The notes under the pieces are model-generated. The model made no database searches, was not told the DNA's origin, and saw nothing but the letters and a program-made list of their open reading frames with translations. 64,000 nucleotides of DNA from Azomonas macrocytogenes (GTDB lineage: Bacteria; Pseudomonadota; Gammaproteobacteria; Pseudomonadales; Pseudomonadaceae), in assembly GCF_014191985.1 (NCBI RefSeq), contig NZ_JACHXI010000017.1:1-64000 (forward strand), written 5' to 3'. Positions 52,324 through 61,728 of the stretch are shown here, one piece after another. Made by a program: the position numbers and the translations under genes. Position 1 is the stretch's first letter, and every line of letters begins with the position of its first letter.

Positions 52324-53919
52324 ATGAAAAAGCTCTTAGTGACACTTTTATGCTTTAGCGTCATTGCCTGCTCGAAGCAGCAAGAGGCGAACAAGACTGT
52401 CGACGTCCTGCTAATCGGCGGCGGAATCATGAGCGCATCTCTGGGTACCTACATCCATGAACTGGAGCCCAGCTGGACAATCGATATCTACGAACGCCTC
52501 GACAAGGTCGCGGCAGAAAGCTCAAATGCCTGGAATAATGCCGGCACCGGCCACTCTGCATTCTGCGAACTGAATTACACCACCGAAAAAGCCGATGGCA
52601 GCATCGATATCAGCAAGGCGGTAGCGGTTAATGAATCCTTCGAGATTTCCCGCCAGTTCTGGGCACACCAGATTCAACAGGACGTATTGAAGGATCCGAA
52701 ATCCTTCATTAACGATGTTCCGCACATCAGCTTCGTATGGGGCGATGACAACATTGCGTTCCTGAAGAAACGCCATGCAGCCCTACAGCACAGCACGCTG
52801 TTCCGCGGCATGGAGTACTCGGAAGATCAGGCGACCATCAAGCAATGGGTGCCCCTGGTCATGGAGGGCCGTCCGGCCAACCAGAAAGTTGCAGCGACCC
52901 GTATGCCAATCGGCACCGACGTCAACTTCGGCGAAATCACGCGCCAACTGATGGACTCGCTGACCCATCACGATAACGTCAAGCTGAACCTGCAGCATGA
53001 AGTCCGCGATATCCGGCGCAACGATGATCAGACCTGGACCGTAACGGTCGCCGACTTGGCCAACAACGGTGCAGAAAGCGCCATCAAGGCCAAGTTCGTC
53101 TTCATCGGGGCTGGCGGCGGCGCACTGCCACTGCTGCAGAAAACCGGTATTCCGGAAGCTGAAGGCTATGCCGGCTTCCCGGTAGGCGGCCAGTTCCTCT
53201 ACACCAGCAATCCGGAAGTAGTGAATCGCCATCTGGCCAAGGTCTACGGCAAGGCTTCCGTCGGCTCTCCACCGATGTCCGTGCCGCACCTGGATACTCG
53301 CATCATCGAGGGCAAGCGGGCCTTGCTTTTCGGACCTTTCGCCACCTTTTCCACCAAGTTCCTGAAGAATGGTTCATTGATGGACATGCCGGGCTCGATA
53401 AGCACGGACAACATCATGCCGATAGCCCATGCCGGACTCGACAACCTGTCGCTAAGCACCTATCTCATCAGTCAGTTGATGCTGAGCCAGGAAGAACGCA
53501 TCGAAGTGCTGCGCGAGTACTTGCCTGAAGCCAAAAGTGCAGACTGGAAGCTGCTCGATGCCGGCCAGCGCGTGCAGATCATCAAGAAAGATGCCGAGCA
53601 CGGTGGCGTTCTGCAATTCGGTACCGAGGTCGTAGCCTCTGCCGATGGCAGCATTGCGGCACTGCTGGGAGCCTCGCCCGGCGCCTCCACTGCTGCCCCG
53701 ATCATGCTGACCGTACTGGAAAAGACCTTCAAGGACAGGATCAAGACTCCCGACTGGCAAGCCAAGCTGAAGGAAATCGTTCCCTCTTATGGCCAGAAGC
53801 TCAACAACAACATCGAGCTGACCAACTCGATTCGCCAAATGACCAGCCAATACCTGCAGCTCAATTTCGTCCCCGTACAACCGGAACAGGAAAACCCCTC
53901 GACCGCAGCAGTCAACTAG
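52324..53919 (+). CDS. mqo: Malate:quinone oxidoreductase with lipoprotein-like signal
   Basis: FAD enzyme of 531 residues oxidising malate and passing electrons to membrane quinone. FAD motif [13 protein letters not shown] near residue 28-40, then '[21 protein letters not shown]', '[21 protein letters not shown]' and '[14 protein letters not shown]', all typical of Mqo. The N-terminus '[15 protein letters not shown]' resembles a lipoprotein signal with lipobox Cys16. The ATG at 52324 gives that signal; ATGs at 52312 and 52273 add short leaders, and no ribosome site separates them. The terminator downstream is strong. Confidence 0.95.
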   Translation: MKKLLVTLLCFSVIACSKQQEANKTVDVLLIGGGIMSASLGTYIHELEPSWTIDIYERLDKVAAESSNAWNNAGTGHSAFCELNYTTEKADGSIDISKAVAVNESFEISRQFWAHQIQQDVLKDPKSFINDVPHISFVWGDDNIAFLKKRHAALQHSTLFRGMEYSEDQATIKQWVPLVMEGRPANQKVAATRMPIGTDVNFGEITRQLMDSLTHHDNVKLNLQHEVRDIRRNDDQTWTVTVADLANNGAESAIKAKFVFIGAGGGALPLLQKTGIPEAEGYAGFPVGGQFLYTSNPEVVNRHLAKVYGKASVGSPPMSVPHLDTRIIEGKRALLFGPFATFSTKFLKNGSLMDMPGSISTDNIMPIAHAGLDNLSLSTYLISQLMLSQEERIEVLREYLPEAKSADWKLLDAGQRVQIIKKDAEHGGVLQFGTEVVASADGSIAALLGASPGASTAAPIMLTVLEKTFKDRIKTPDWQAKLKEIVPSYGQKLNNNIELTNSIRQMTSQYLQLNFVPVQPEQENPSTAAVN

Positions 53920-53944
53920 ACCAAGCAGGTACTGCATCAACCAT

Positions 53945-53973
53945 ATCCCCCTCACCCGAGGGGGATGTTTTTT
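53945..53973 (+). terminator. Terminator of mqo
   Basis: Perfect 9-bp stem ATCCCCCTC / GAGGGGGAT, loop ACCC, then GTTTTTT, 26 bp past the mqo stop. Confidence 0.93.
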
Positions 53974-54160
53974 CCGCTCCGCATTCATGGTACTGGTAAT
54001 CCAGCCAGCTTCACGAAAGAGATCAGGCTCGGAAAAATAAAACCAATAAAATCCTTTATTTTTGAAATTCAATTCCATTAAAAAATCATATATCGACCAT
54101 TAATACCAATTTCAAAACAATACTTGCCATTCCTCTTCTGGCGGGAATAGGGTTGTCGCC

Positions 54161-54241
54161 ATGAACATTTCACAAGCCCTGTTTCTTCCAAAGCAGCACT
54201 TGAGGCTGCAGCATCTGGTCAGTTCGCGACTGCGCAACTGA
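54161..54241 (+). CDS. Possible leader peptide upstream of leuA (26 codons)
   Basis: An ATG with an AGGG site 8 bases upstream opens a 26-codon frame with 6 leucine codons ([21 protein letters not shown]...), ending 65 bp before leuA. A hairpin (54218-54242) covers its stop. The leucines are scattered, not consecutive, so a classical attenuation peptide is uncertain. Chance is a real alternative. Confidence 0.35.
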   Translation: MNISQALFLPKQHLRLQHLVSSRLRN

Positions 54242-54268
54242 CACTATCTGCTGTATTGCCGTTACAGC
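54218..54268 (+). promoter_or_regulatory. Tandem hairpins before leuA, possible attenuator
   Basis: First hairpin 54218-54242: GTCAGTT / AACTGAC plus an inner GCG / CGC with a one-base bulge. Second hairpin 54250-54268: GCTGTA / TACAGC with a 7-base loop, followed by CTTTTC, a weak terminator pattern. No competing pairing was worked out. Confidence 0.35.
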
Positions 54269-54306
54269 CTTTTCAGAATTGCCAAATCGAACAAGAGGAT
54301 TGCTCC

Positions 54307-55977
54307 ATGTCCATGCTCAAGGACCCGTCGCAGAAATACCGCACCTTCAAACCGATCGATATTCCCGACCGTACATGGCCGAGCCGGGTTATCGACAAGG
54401 CTCCGATCTGGTGTAGCTCGGATCTGCGCGACGGTAACCAGGCTCTGATCGAGCCGATGGACGCCGAGAAAAAATTGCGCTTCTTCCAGACTCTGGTGCA
54501 AGTCGGTCTGAAACAGATCGAAGTAGGTTTTCCTTCCGCCTCACAGACCGATTTCGACTTCGTCCGCACCCTGATCGAAGATGGCCATATTCCCGATGAC
54601 GTAACCATCCAGGTATTGACCCAAGCCCGTGAAGACCTGATCACTCGTACTTTCGAATCCCTGCGCGGCGCCAAGCAGGCGATCATGCACGTCTACAACG
54701 CTATCGCTCCGTCGTTCCGCCGTATCGTCTTCAACCAGGACAAGGCTGGAGTGATGCAGATTGCAGTAAACGCGGCACAAATCATTAAGCGCCTGGCCGA
54801 GCAACAACCGGAAACTCGCTGGACTTTCCAGTACTCGCCCGAAGTATTCAGCTCCACCGAAACCGATTTTGCCGTCGAAGTATGCAACGCGGTTATCGGA
54901 GCCTGGCAACCAACCCCAGACAACAAGATCATCCTCAACCTGCCGGCTACGATCGAAGCGGCAACGCCCAATATTTATGCCGACCAGATCGAGTGGTTCT
55001 GCCGCCATGTCGACCGGCGCGAGAGCGTGCTGATCAGCCTGCACACCCATAACGACCGTGGTACCGGTGTGGCGGCCAGTGAGCTGGGACTGCTGGCCGG
55101 TGCCGACCGGGTGGAAGGCTGCCTGTTCGGCAATGGCGAGCGGACCGGCAACGTGGATCTGGTCACCATGGCGCTGAATCTCTACACCCAGGGAGTCGAT
55201 CCAGAACTGGATTTCTCCGATATCGATGGCGTGCGCAAGATAGTCGAGGAATGCAACCAGTTGCCGGTGCATCCACGTCACCCTTATGTGGGTGATCTGG
55301 TCCATACCGCTTTTTCCGGCTCGCACCAGGACGCCATCCGCAAGGGCTTTGCCCAGCAGAAGAGCGACGCCATGTGGGAAGTCCCTTATCTACCCATCGA
55401 CCCGGCCGATATCGGTCGCGATTACGAAGCGGTAATCCGCGTCAACAGCCAGTCAGGCAAAGGTGGCATCACCTACCTGCTCGAACAGGAATACGGCATC
55501 ATCCTGCCCCGCCGTCTGCAGATCGAATTCAGCCAGGTAGTGCAACGGGAAACCGATCGCCACGGACTGGAAATGACTGCTTCGCAGATTCATGCCTTGC
55601 TGATCGAGGAATACCTACAGGTCAGCTCGCCCTATACCTTCAAAGGCCATCGCCTGCAGGAAGAAAACTCCACTTGCACGGTCGACGCGGAAGTTCAGGT
55701 AAATGGCGAAACCCGTCGCTGGCAGGGAACCGGCAAAGGCCCGCTGGAAGCCTTGATTGCCAGCCTGCCGGTATCAGCGGAAATCATGGATTACAGCGAG
55801 CACGCCATCGGCAGCGGCGCCAAGGCCAAGGCAGCAGCCTATATCGAACTACGGGTCGAAGGTGGCCGCTCCCTGTACGGCATCGGTATCGACGAGAACA
55901 TCACCACTGCCAGTTTTCGTGCACTGTTCAGCGCCTTGAACCGCTCCCGGCAGCAAACCCAGGCAAAAGCGGCCTGA
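54307..55977 (+). CDS. leuA: 2-isopropylmalate synthase
   Basis: First committed enzyme of leucine synthesis, joining acetyl-CoA and 2-ketoisovalerate. A 556-residue long-form LeuA with TIM barrel ('[15 protein letters not shown]'; metal ligands '[11 protein letters not shown]' and '[10 protein letters not shown]') and a C-terminal regulatory domain ('[19 protein letters not shown]', '[14 protein letters not shown]') for leucine feedback. The ATG at 54307 has AGAGG 8 bases upstream; ATG 54313 is also possible. Confidence 0.97.
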   Translation: MSMLKDPSQKYRTFKPIDIPDRTWPSRVIDKAPIWCSSDLRDGNQALIEPMDAEKKLRFFQTLVQVGLKQIEVGFPSASQTDFDFVRTLIEDGHIPDDVTIQVLTQAREDLITRTFESLRGAKQAIMHVYNAIAPSFRRIVFNQDKAGVMQIAVNAAQIIKRLAEQQPETRWTFQYSPEVFSSTETDFAVEVCNAVIGAWQPTPDNKIILNLPATIEAATPNIYADQIEWFCRHVDRRESVLISLHTHNDRGTGVAASELGLLAGADRVEGCLFGNGERTGNVDLVTMALNLYTQGVDPELDFSDIDGVRKIVEECNQLPVHPRHPYVGDLVHTAFSGSHQDAIRKGFAQQKSDAMWEVPYLPIDPADIGRDYEAVIRVNSQSGKGGITYLLEQEYGIILPRRLQIEFSQVVQRETDRHGLEMTASQIHALLIEEYLQVSSPYTFKGHRLQEENSTCTVDAEVQVNGETRRWQGTGKGPLEALIASLPVSAEIMDYSEHAIGSGAKAKAAAYIELRVEGGRSLYGIGIDENITTASFRALFSALNRSRQQTQAKAA

Positions 55978-55995
55978 GCATAAGCCGAAGCAATG

Positions 55996-56018
55996 AAAAG
56001 GGCCGCACTGGCCCTTTT
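55996..56018. terminator. Terminator of leuA, bidirectional
   Basis: AAAAGGGCC / GGCCCTTTT, a 9-bp stem with loop GCACT, 18 bp past leuA. The remaining 165 bp to the GST gene contain no convincing gene. Confidence 0.85.
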
Positions 56019-56183
56019 CTGCTTTCCCGGATCGAGCTACTTCCTGCCGAGTACGTCTTCTCCGATATCCGCAGCGGCTTTCTCATCAATAACGTTGTAA
56101 TCAATCAGTTGCTTCGGATGATCCGGTTGCTTGTCTTGTAGTTTCTATTCGGCGAGCGACCGAGCACCCGCTGTCGGCTCGAT

Positions 56184-56900
56184 TCAGCGCAGGATATCAA
56201 TCGCTCTCGGGCTCTTTGCCGCGAAACCACCAAAACACGCCAGCAGGCGCTCCGTCCATTGATCGACGAGATCATCCTTCGCCAGTAGCGGCTGGCGAGC
56301 CACTACCCGCGCCCACATGAATACACCGAAGGCAACGTAGTCAGCCGCCGCTGGCGCTTCACCATCCAGGTAAGGCGAATGCGCCAGACATCGGCGCAGC
56401 GGAACCAGGGCCCGGTCCAGCGCGGCATGACCGGCTTCGGCATCCTGGAAAGCTTCCAGCGATATGCCCAAATGTGCCTCGCGCGTCCGGCGGAAGTAAG
56501 GCTGGTCGGCAGGGTCCAGAGTAGCAAACAAATCGCCAAGGATGATCTTCAGCACCGCTGGTGAAAGTACCGCTTCGGACCAATGGCGGATGAACTCCAG
56601 TCGAGCAGCAGCGAACTCATCACCGAGTAAAGGACGTGCGGGATAAATACGGTCCAGATAACGGATGATCGCCATACTATCGGTCACGACCGTACCGTCC
56701 TCGTCCACAAACACCGGGACTTTACGTGCCTCAGACGGCTCCTGCCCAGAGAAGGCCAAGGCATCTTTATCCTGGAAATGCCAGGGCACAGTCTCGAAAT
56801 CTAACCCCTTGTGCTTGAGGGCCATTTTCACGCGCCAGCAATAAGGGGAAAAAACCAGGCGTTCGTCCACTCCGCAGAGTTCGTACAGTTGGCGTGGCAT
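56184..56900 (-). CDS. Glutathione S-transferase family protein
   Basis: A 238-residue cytosolic GST. The N-terminal thioredoxin-like domain has 'FSPYCWRVKMALKHKGLDFE' and the glutathione-binding 'RKVPVFVDEDGTVVTDS', with an all-helical C-terminal domain after about residue 90. The FSPYCW motif is near that of etherase-like and other beta-type GSTs. Substrate unknown. It has its own gap from lolE (27 bp), so it might be co-transcribed with the lol genes. Confidence 0.87.
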   Translation of the reverse strand: MPRQLYELCGVDERLVFSPYCWRVKMALKHKGLDFETVPWHFQDKDALAFSGQEPSEARKVPVFVDEDGTVVTDSMAIIRYLDRIYPARPLLGDEFAAARLEFIRHWSEAVLSPAVLKIILGDLFATLDPADQPYFRRTREAHLGISLEAFQDAEAGHAALDRALVPLRRCLAHSPYLDGEAPAAADYVAFGVFMWARVVARQPLLAKDDLVDQWTERLLACFGGFAAKSPRAIDILR

Positions 56901-56927
56901 GCTTGCTCCTGAGATTGATTCGGTGAA

Positions 56928-58172
56928 TCAAGCATAGCGCAAGGCTTCGGCAGGATGTGTCTGCGCAGCTCGCCAGGCCGGGTAAAGGGTCGCCAGAAAG
57001 CTCATCAGCAGTCCCGCCGACACCACCAGCAACACATCCTGCCAGTGCAATTGCGAAGGCAATGAGGTGATGAAATAGGCATCGGAACCAAATACATGAC
57101 GCCCCAGGGTCTTCTCGATCCAGTTGACCAGTTTGCTGACATTCAGTGCGGCGGCGACACCCAACACCGCTCCGACAAGGGTCCCGGAAAAGCCGATGAT
57201 GCAGCCCTGGATCATGAAAATCGTCATGATCTGCCGAGGCGTCGCACCCAGTGTGCGCAGGATGGCGATATCCATACGCTTGTCCGACACCACCATGATC
57301 AGCGTGGCGATAATATTGAAAGCCGCCACCGCGATGATGAGCAGCAACAGCAAGCCGATCATGGTCTTTTCCATTTGCATGGCACTGAACAGACTGCCTT
57401 CGGTGCGCGTCCAGTCCTCAGCGCGGAAGTTCGGACCAAGCTCCTTGGCCAGTTGCCCGGCCACTGTGGCTGACCGATAGAGATCCGTGAGCTTCAGCCG
57501 TACTCCTTCCACCTGCCCGGGCTCCCAGCGCTGCATGCTGGCGGCGTCGGCGATATGCACCATCGCCAGACTGCCGTCCAGATCGGCGCCAACCTTGAAC
57601 ACACCAGCCACAGTCAGGCGATGCATGCGCGGCGTGACGCCACCGGGAGAATCGCTGAGTTCGGGCACGATCAGAGTCAGCTTGTCGCCCAGTGTGAGCC
57701 CGAAACGCCGCGCCGTCAGCTGACCAACGATCACGCCGAATTCGCCTGGCTGCAAGTCGTCCAGCCGACCACCGATGAGCTGCGCAGGCAGCGAAGACAC
57801 CTTGGCCTCGCTGATCGGATCGATACCACTGACCTGGATCGGCTGCATCTCGCCATGGAAGGACAGCATGCCATCGAGCCGGGTCAAAGGCGCAGCACCG
57901 ATAATTTCAGGATTGGCCATGGCCCGCTCGGCAACGCTCTGCCAGTCATGCAGAGGCTCGCTGGCGGAAATCACCGCATGCGGTACCAGGCCAAGAATGC
58001 GCGAACTCATTTCGCGCTGGAAACCGTTCATCACTGACAACACCAGAATCAGGGCCAGCACCCCGAGGCCCAGGCCGATCATGGAGGTCAAGGAGATGAA
58101 GGAAATGTACTGGCTTCGCCGTTTTGCCCGCGTGTAACGGCTGCCGATAAAGAGACTGAGCGGTCTGAACAT
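56928..58172 (-). CDS. lolE: Lipoprotein-release permease LolE
   Basis: Inner-membrane permease of 414 residues of the LolCDE transporter, which extracts outer-membrane lipoproteins and hands them to LolA. One N-terminal membrane helix ('[20 protein letters not shown]'), a large periplasmic domain (about 45-265) and three C-terminal helices with the FtsX/MacB motif 'RTLGATPRQIMTIFMIQG'. Its ATG overlaps the lolD stop as ATGA. It is a clear paralogue of the first gene (lolC). Which copy is C or E is assigned by gene order. Confidence 0.92.
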   Translation of the reverse strand: MFRPLSLFIGSRYTRAKRRSQYISFISLTSMIGLGLGVLALILVLSVMNGFQREMSSRILGLVPHAVISASEPLHDWQSVAERAMANPEIIGAAPLTRLDGMLSFHGEMQPIQVSGIDPISEAKVSSLPAQLIGGRLDDLQPGEFGVIVGQLTARRFGLTLGDKLTLIVPELSDSPGGVTPRMHRLTVAGVFKVGADLDGSLAMVHIADAASMQRWEPGQVEGVRLKLTDLYRSATVAGQLAKELGPNFRAEDWTRTEGSLFSAMQMEKTMIGLLLLLIIAVAAFNIIATLIMVVSDKRMDIAILRTLGATPRQIMTIFMIQGCIIGFSGTLVGAVLGVAAALNVSKLVNWIEKTLGRHVFGSDAYFITSLPSQLHWQDVLLVVSAGLLMSFLATLYPAWRAAQTHPAEALRYA

Positions 58173-58882
58173 CAGGCAGCCACCAGGCGGCCATCTTCCA
58201 GCCGCAGTATCCGATCCATCTGCGCAGCCAATTGCGGATCGTGGGTCACCACCAGAAAAGCCGTACGTAGCGAACCACTGAGTTCTAGCATCAATTCCTG
58301 AATTCCCTGCGCGGTATGGTGATCCAAGTTGCCAGTGGGCTCATCCAGTAGAACCAGTGCGGGACGATTGGCCAGCGCCCGGGCAATGGCCACGCGCTGG
58401 CGCTCACCACCGGACAACTCTGCCGGCTTATGCGCCAACCGCTGCCCGAGGCCGACGCGCTCAAGCAGTTCGGTAGCACGCTGGCAGGCTTCGGGAATGG
58501 CCACCTTGCCGATCAAAAGCGGCATGCAAACGTTTTCCAGCGCCGTGAATTCCGGCAGCAGATGATGAAATTGATAAACGAAACCCAAGGCGCGATTGCG
58601 CAGAAGTCCGCGCGCCTTTTCGCCCAACGACGACAGTTCCACACCGGCCAGCCAGACACTCCCCTTGCTTGGCGTATCCAGGCCACCTAGCAGATTCAAC
58701 AAAGTGCTCTTGCCGGAGCCAGAGCTACCGACGATGGCAACTCGTTCGCCTGGATGCAGTTCCAGTTCAAGCCCGGAAAGTACCAATACCGACTGCGGCC
58801 CTTCTTCGTAGCTCTTGCTCAGGTTACTGCAACGCAGCACTGCCGACGACTCGGCCAATTCATTCATAGCCTGTTCACTCAT
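58172..58882 (-). CDS. lolD: Lipoprotein-release ATPase LolD
   Basis: ABC ATPase of 236 residues powering LolCE. Walker [13 protein letters not shown], signature [15 protein letters not shown], Walker [13 protein letters not shown] and the Q-loop '[12 protein letters not shown]' typical of LolD. The ATG at 58882 overlaps the lolC end by 8 bases and has GAGG 9 bases upstream; an ATG at 58867 is the alternative. It is translationally coupled on both sides. Confidence 0.96.
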   Translation of the reverse strand: MSEQAMNELAESSAVLRCSNLSKSYEEGPQSVLVLSGLELELHPGERVAIVGSSGSGKSTLLNLLGGLDTPSKGSVWLAGVELSSLGEKARGLLRNRALGFVYQFHHLLPEFTALENVCMPLLIGKVAIPEACQRATELLERVGLGQRLAHKPAELSGGERQRVAIARALANRPALVLLDEPTGNLDHHTAQGIQELMLELSGSLRTAFLVVTHDPQLAAQMDRILRLEDGRLVAA

Positions 58883-60122
58883 AACGTAGCGCCTCGGCCG
58901 GTTTGGTGCGTGCCGCACGCCAGGCCGGATAAAGGGTCGCGAAAAAACTCAGCAGCAACGCTGCCCCGCAGATCATCACAATGTCTTCGGTCATCAACCG
59001 GGACGGCAAGTAATCGATGAAATAGACGTCTGAATCGAGGAATTTATGCCCGATCAACTGCTCTACCCCGGCGATTACCCGGCTTACATTGAGCGCCGCC
59101 AGAATGCCGAGAACCGCACCGGCCAGCGTGCCGACCACACCGATCACCGTGCCCTGCACCATGAAGATCGCCATGATCTGCCCAGGCGTCGCGCCCAGCG
59201 TACGCAGAATGGCAATGTCGCCGCGCTTATCGTTTACCACCATCACCAGGGTGGAAATGATATTGAAAGCCGCCACAGCAACGATCAGCAGCAATAGCAG
59301 GCCGATCATGCTCTTCTCCATGCGAATCGCCTGATAAAGATTGCCATGGGTGCGCATCCAGTCACGGGAATAAAACTCATCACCCAGCTCGTCCACCAAC
59401 TCGCGAGCAATCACCGGGGCCTTGAACAGGTCGTCAAAACGCAGGCGCAAGCCCTGGACTTGATCGGGCCGCCAGCGCTGCAGGCGCGCTAGATCCTGGA
59501 TATTGGTCAGTGCGACGAAGCCATCGATCTCGCCAGCCCCGACATGGAAGATTGCACGCACCGTAAAGCGCTTCATCCGCGGAAACATGCCGGCCGGCGT
59601 GATACTGACTTCCGGCGCGACAAAAGTGATCTTGTCGCCTACCTTGACACCCAGTTTGGTAGCAGCCTTGTCACCAATGGCGATGGCAAACTCACCTGGC
59701 GCAAGATCCACCAACGCACCTTCACGAAAGAAGTTCTGGATAAGCGAAACCTGTGGCTCCAGGCTTGGGTCGATCGCATTGATCAGCGTTTTCTGCACAT
59801 TGCCAGCATGCGTCAGCAACCCCTGCATCTGGATGAAAGGTGCACTGGCAGCTACCTCAGGATGCTTGCCAACGCGCGCGGCCAACGCCTGCCAGTCATC
59901 GATGGGGACAGGACTTTCCAGTGTGGCGTGCGGAACCATGCCAAGCACACGGGTACGCATTTCGTAATCGAAGCCATTCATGACGGATAGCACCAGGATC
60001 ATCACCAGCACACCGAGTGCCAGGCCGATCATCGAGGTCAGCGAGATGAAGGAAACGAAGAGAGTACGGCGTCTGGCCCGGGTGTAGCGCGTTCCGATAT
60101 AGACGGACAGCGGTCTGAACAT
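58875..60122 (-). CDS. lolC: Lipoprotein-release permease LolC
   Basis: Permease of 415 residues, first gene of lolCDE. Same architecture as LolE: N-terminal helix '[20 protein letters not shown]', a large periplasmic domain and three C-terminal helices with '[18 protein letters not shown]'. The ATG at 60122 ([17 protein letters not shown]) aligns with the lolE start [17 protein letters not shown]; the longer frame to 60188 is rejected for that reason. The ribosome site is poor. Confidence 0.93.
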   Translation of the reverse strand: MFRPLSVYIGTRYTRARRRTLFVSFISLTSMIGLALGVLVMILVLSVMNGFDYEMRTRVLGMVPHATLESPVPIDDWQALAARVGKHPEVAASAPFIQMQGLLTHAGNVQKTLINAIDPSLEPQVSLIQNFFREGALVDLAPGEFAIAIGDKAATKLGVKVGDKITFVAPEVSITPAGMFPRMKRFTVRAIFHVGAGEIDGFVALTNIQDLARLQRWRPDQVQGLRLRFDDLFKAPVIARELVDELGDEFYSRDWMRTHGNLYQAIRMEKSMIGLLLLLIVAVAAFNIISTLVMVVNDKRGDIAILRTLGATPGQIMAIFMVQGTVIGVVGTLAGAVLGILAALNVSRVIAGVEQLIGHKFLDSDVYFIDYLPSRLMTEDIVMICGAALLLSFFATLYPAWRAARTKPAEALRYE

Positions 60123-60218
60123 AAGGGAGAAGAATTTGCCGAGAAGTAAGGAGATGCCGAAAGCCGGTGCCGGCCCAGGCTGATACACTCAAGTCATTAC
60201 GCCAGCCATGTCACCATC

Positions 60219-60779
60219 ATGACGACACAAGATACGCAAGAACGCCGCGAATACTATCGCATCGAAGACAGGATCGCACTGGAAATCCTCCCTGTCGAAG
60301 CAATGCAGGCCGAGCTGCCGCCCCTATTCACCCTGTTGAGCGAACTGTACCGGCTGGAACTCGAGAGCCAGCCACTGCTGCGCCAGATCGGCAATGACAA
60401 TCGTACGCTGGCCAGTTATCTGACGATCCAGAACAAGCGTTTCGAACTTCTGGGCCGTGCCTTGGCCCAGGAACTGATCAAGGAGATCAGCCAGCCTCGC
60501 GATGCCGTGCTTTCCGAAGGCGGTATCAGCTTCAGTAACTCTCGGCCGCTGCCGGAAAACCAGCCGGTCGCTCTCAAGCTGTTGCTGCTGCCGGACGCCT
60601 TGGCCCTGCTACTGCACGCACAGGTAGCCTATTGCCGACCGCGTGCCGACGGCCAGTATGATATCGGTGCCGAATTCGACTTGCTGACCGATGCCCAGCG
60701 CCAACTGCTGGCCCGTCATATAGTGAAAAGACAGGCCCTTGAACGCCGCCTCACCCAACAGAAGCCGCAAGAGCAATGA
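60219..60779 (+). CDS. PilZ-type protein of unknown role
   Basis: A 186-residue protein with a near-N-terminal RREYYRI, compatible with the RxxxR c-di-GMP motif, and a later beta-rich region 'SEGGISFSNSRPLPENQPV'. The second PilZ motif (D/N-x-S-x-x-G) is degenerate: VLSEGG lacks the acidic or Asn residue. An inserted helical segment (about 30-90) separates the two. A similar PilZ protein lies next to lolCDE in P. aeruginosa. c-di-GMP binding is uncertain. Confidence 0.8.
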   Translation: MTTQDTQERREYYRIEDRIALEILPVEAMQAELPPLFTLLSELYRLELESQPLLRQIGNDNRTLASYLTIQNKRFELLGRALAQELIKEISQPRDAVLSEGGISFSNSRPLPENQPVALKLLLLPDALALLLHAQVAYCRPRADGQYDIGAEFDLLTDAQRQLLARHIVKRQALERRLTQQKPQEQ

Positions 60780-60910
60780 CCCATATGCCTGCCGTTGGCT
60801 GCAGTCAATGGCAAGCACTGCAAAACCCGGATTTTCCTGGAAGCCTCGGACCTCTCCGGGCATTTCCATATCGCACGATAACGACGCTCAGCAGAGCAAG
60901 GAGAGCTGGA

Positions 60911-61624
60911 TTGACTCTGATTTACGGACATCGTGGTGCCAAAGGCGAAGCACCGGAAAATACCCTGGCCAGCTTCCAGAAGTGCCTTGATCACGGCGTA
61001 CACCGTTGCGAACTGGACCTGCATCTCTCCCTCGATGGGGAGTTGATGGTCATCCACGATCCGACCCTCAAGCGCACAACCGGACGTCGAGGCAAAGTCG
61101 CCCAGCAAAACGCCGCAGACCTTGCCGGCTACGACGCACGTCAAGCGGGACCGGAATGGAAACAGCCCTGCCCCATTCCACGTCTGGCGGAGCTGTTCGA
61201 GCAATGTGATTTCGAACATTGGCAACTGGAAGTGAAAAGCGCATCGCGCGAACGGGCCGCACGCACCGTGCAAGCCATCGACAAGCTGGCCCGGCAGTAC
61301 AACCTGCTCGAACGGATCACCGTGACCTCCAGCTCACGCGCAGTACTGCGCGCACTCAATCACCTGACACCCGATATCTCTCGCGGCCTGGTAGCCGAAT
61401 ATGCCTGGCTCGACCCGGTGAAAGTCGCTACGCAATACGGCTGTCAATTGCTGGCGCTGAACTGGACGCTCTGTACTCCCGGACGCTTGGCCAAAGCACA
61501 GCAGCAAGGGCTGCATGTCTCGATCTGGACCGTCAACGATACCGCTCTGATGCGTCGTCTCGCCGACATGGGGGTGGACAGCATCATCACCGACTATCCC
61601 GGCCGGGCCGTATCGGTACTGTGA
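60911..61624 (+). CDS. Glycerophosphodiester phosphodiesterase, TTG start
   Basis: Cytosolic 237-residue GDPD enzyme releasing glycerol-3-phosphate from glycerophosphodiesters. Catalytic HRGAKGEAPENT and 'CELDLHLSLDGELMVIHDPTL', and the end 'DSIITDYPGRAVSVL', are clear. I chose a TTG at 60911: AAGGAG lies 7 bases before it and it gives the family start (M)TLIYGHRG. Upstream in-frame codons back to 60776 encode unrelated sequence. No signal peptide, so it is UgpQ-like rather than periplasmic GlpQ. Confidence 0.92.
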   Translation: MTLIYGHRGAKGEAPENTLASFQKCLDHGVHRCELDLHLSLDGELMVIHDPTLKRTTGRRGKVAQQNAADLAGYDARQAGPEWKQPCPIPRLAELFEQCDFEHWQLEVKSASRERAARTVQAIDKLARQYNLLERITVTSSSRAVLRALNHLTPDISRGLVAEYAWLDPVKVATQYGCQLLALNWTLCTPGRLAKAQQQGLHVSIWTVNDTALMRRLADMGVDSIITDYPGRAVSVL

Positions 61625-61640
61625 GCGAAAACCGGAAGCA

Positions 61641-61670
61641 GGTACGGATGTTTTTCATCTCGTCCGTACC
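61641..61670. terminator. Inverted repeat between the phosphodiesterase and hrpA
   Basis: Arms GGTACGGA / TCCGTACC around a 14-base loop in the gap between two converging genes. No T-run follows on either strand, so termination is possible but unproven. Confidence 0.45.
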
Positions 61671-61728
61671 TTGGCAAGCTTCAGTCCCCTTGTGCTGGAA
61701 GATGCAAGCAAAACCCGACACGTCCCGA

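Noticed and set aside
56041-56150. About 35 open codons on the minus strand between leuA and the GST gene
   Set aside because: The stretch reads like a protein tail but lacks a start and has an upstream stop; no family recognised, so it is not reported as a gene or pseudogene.
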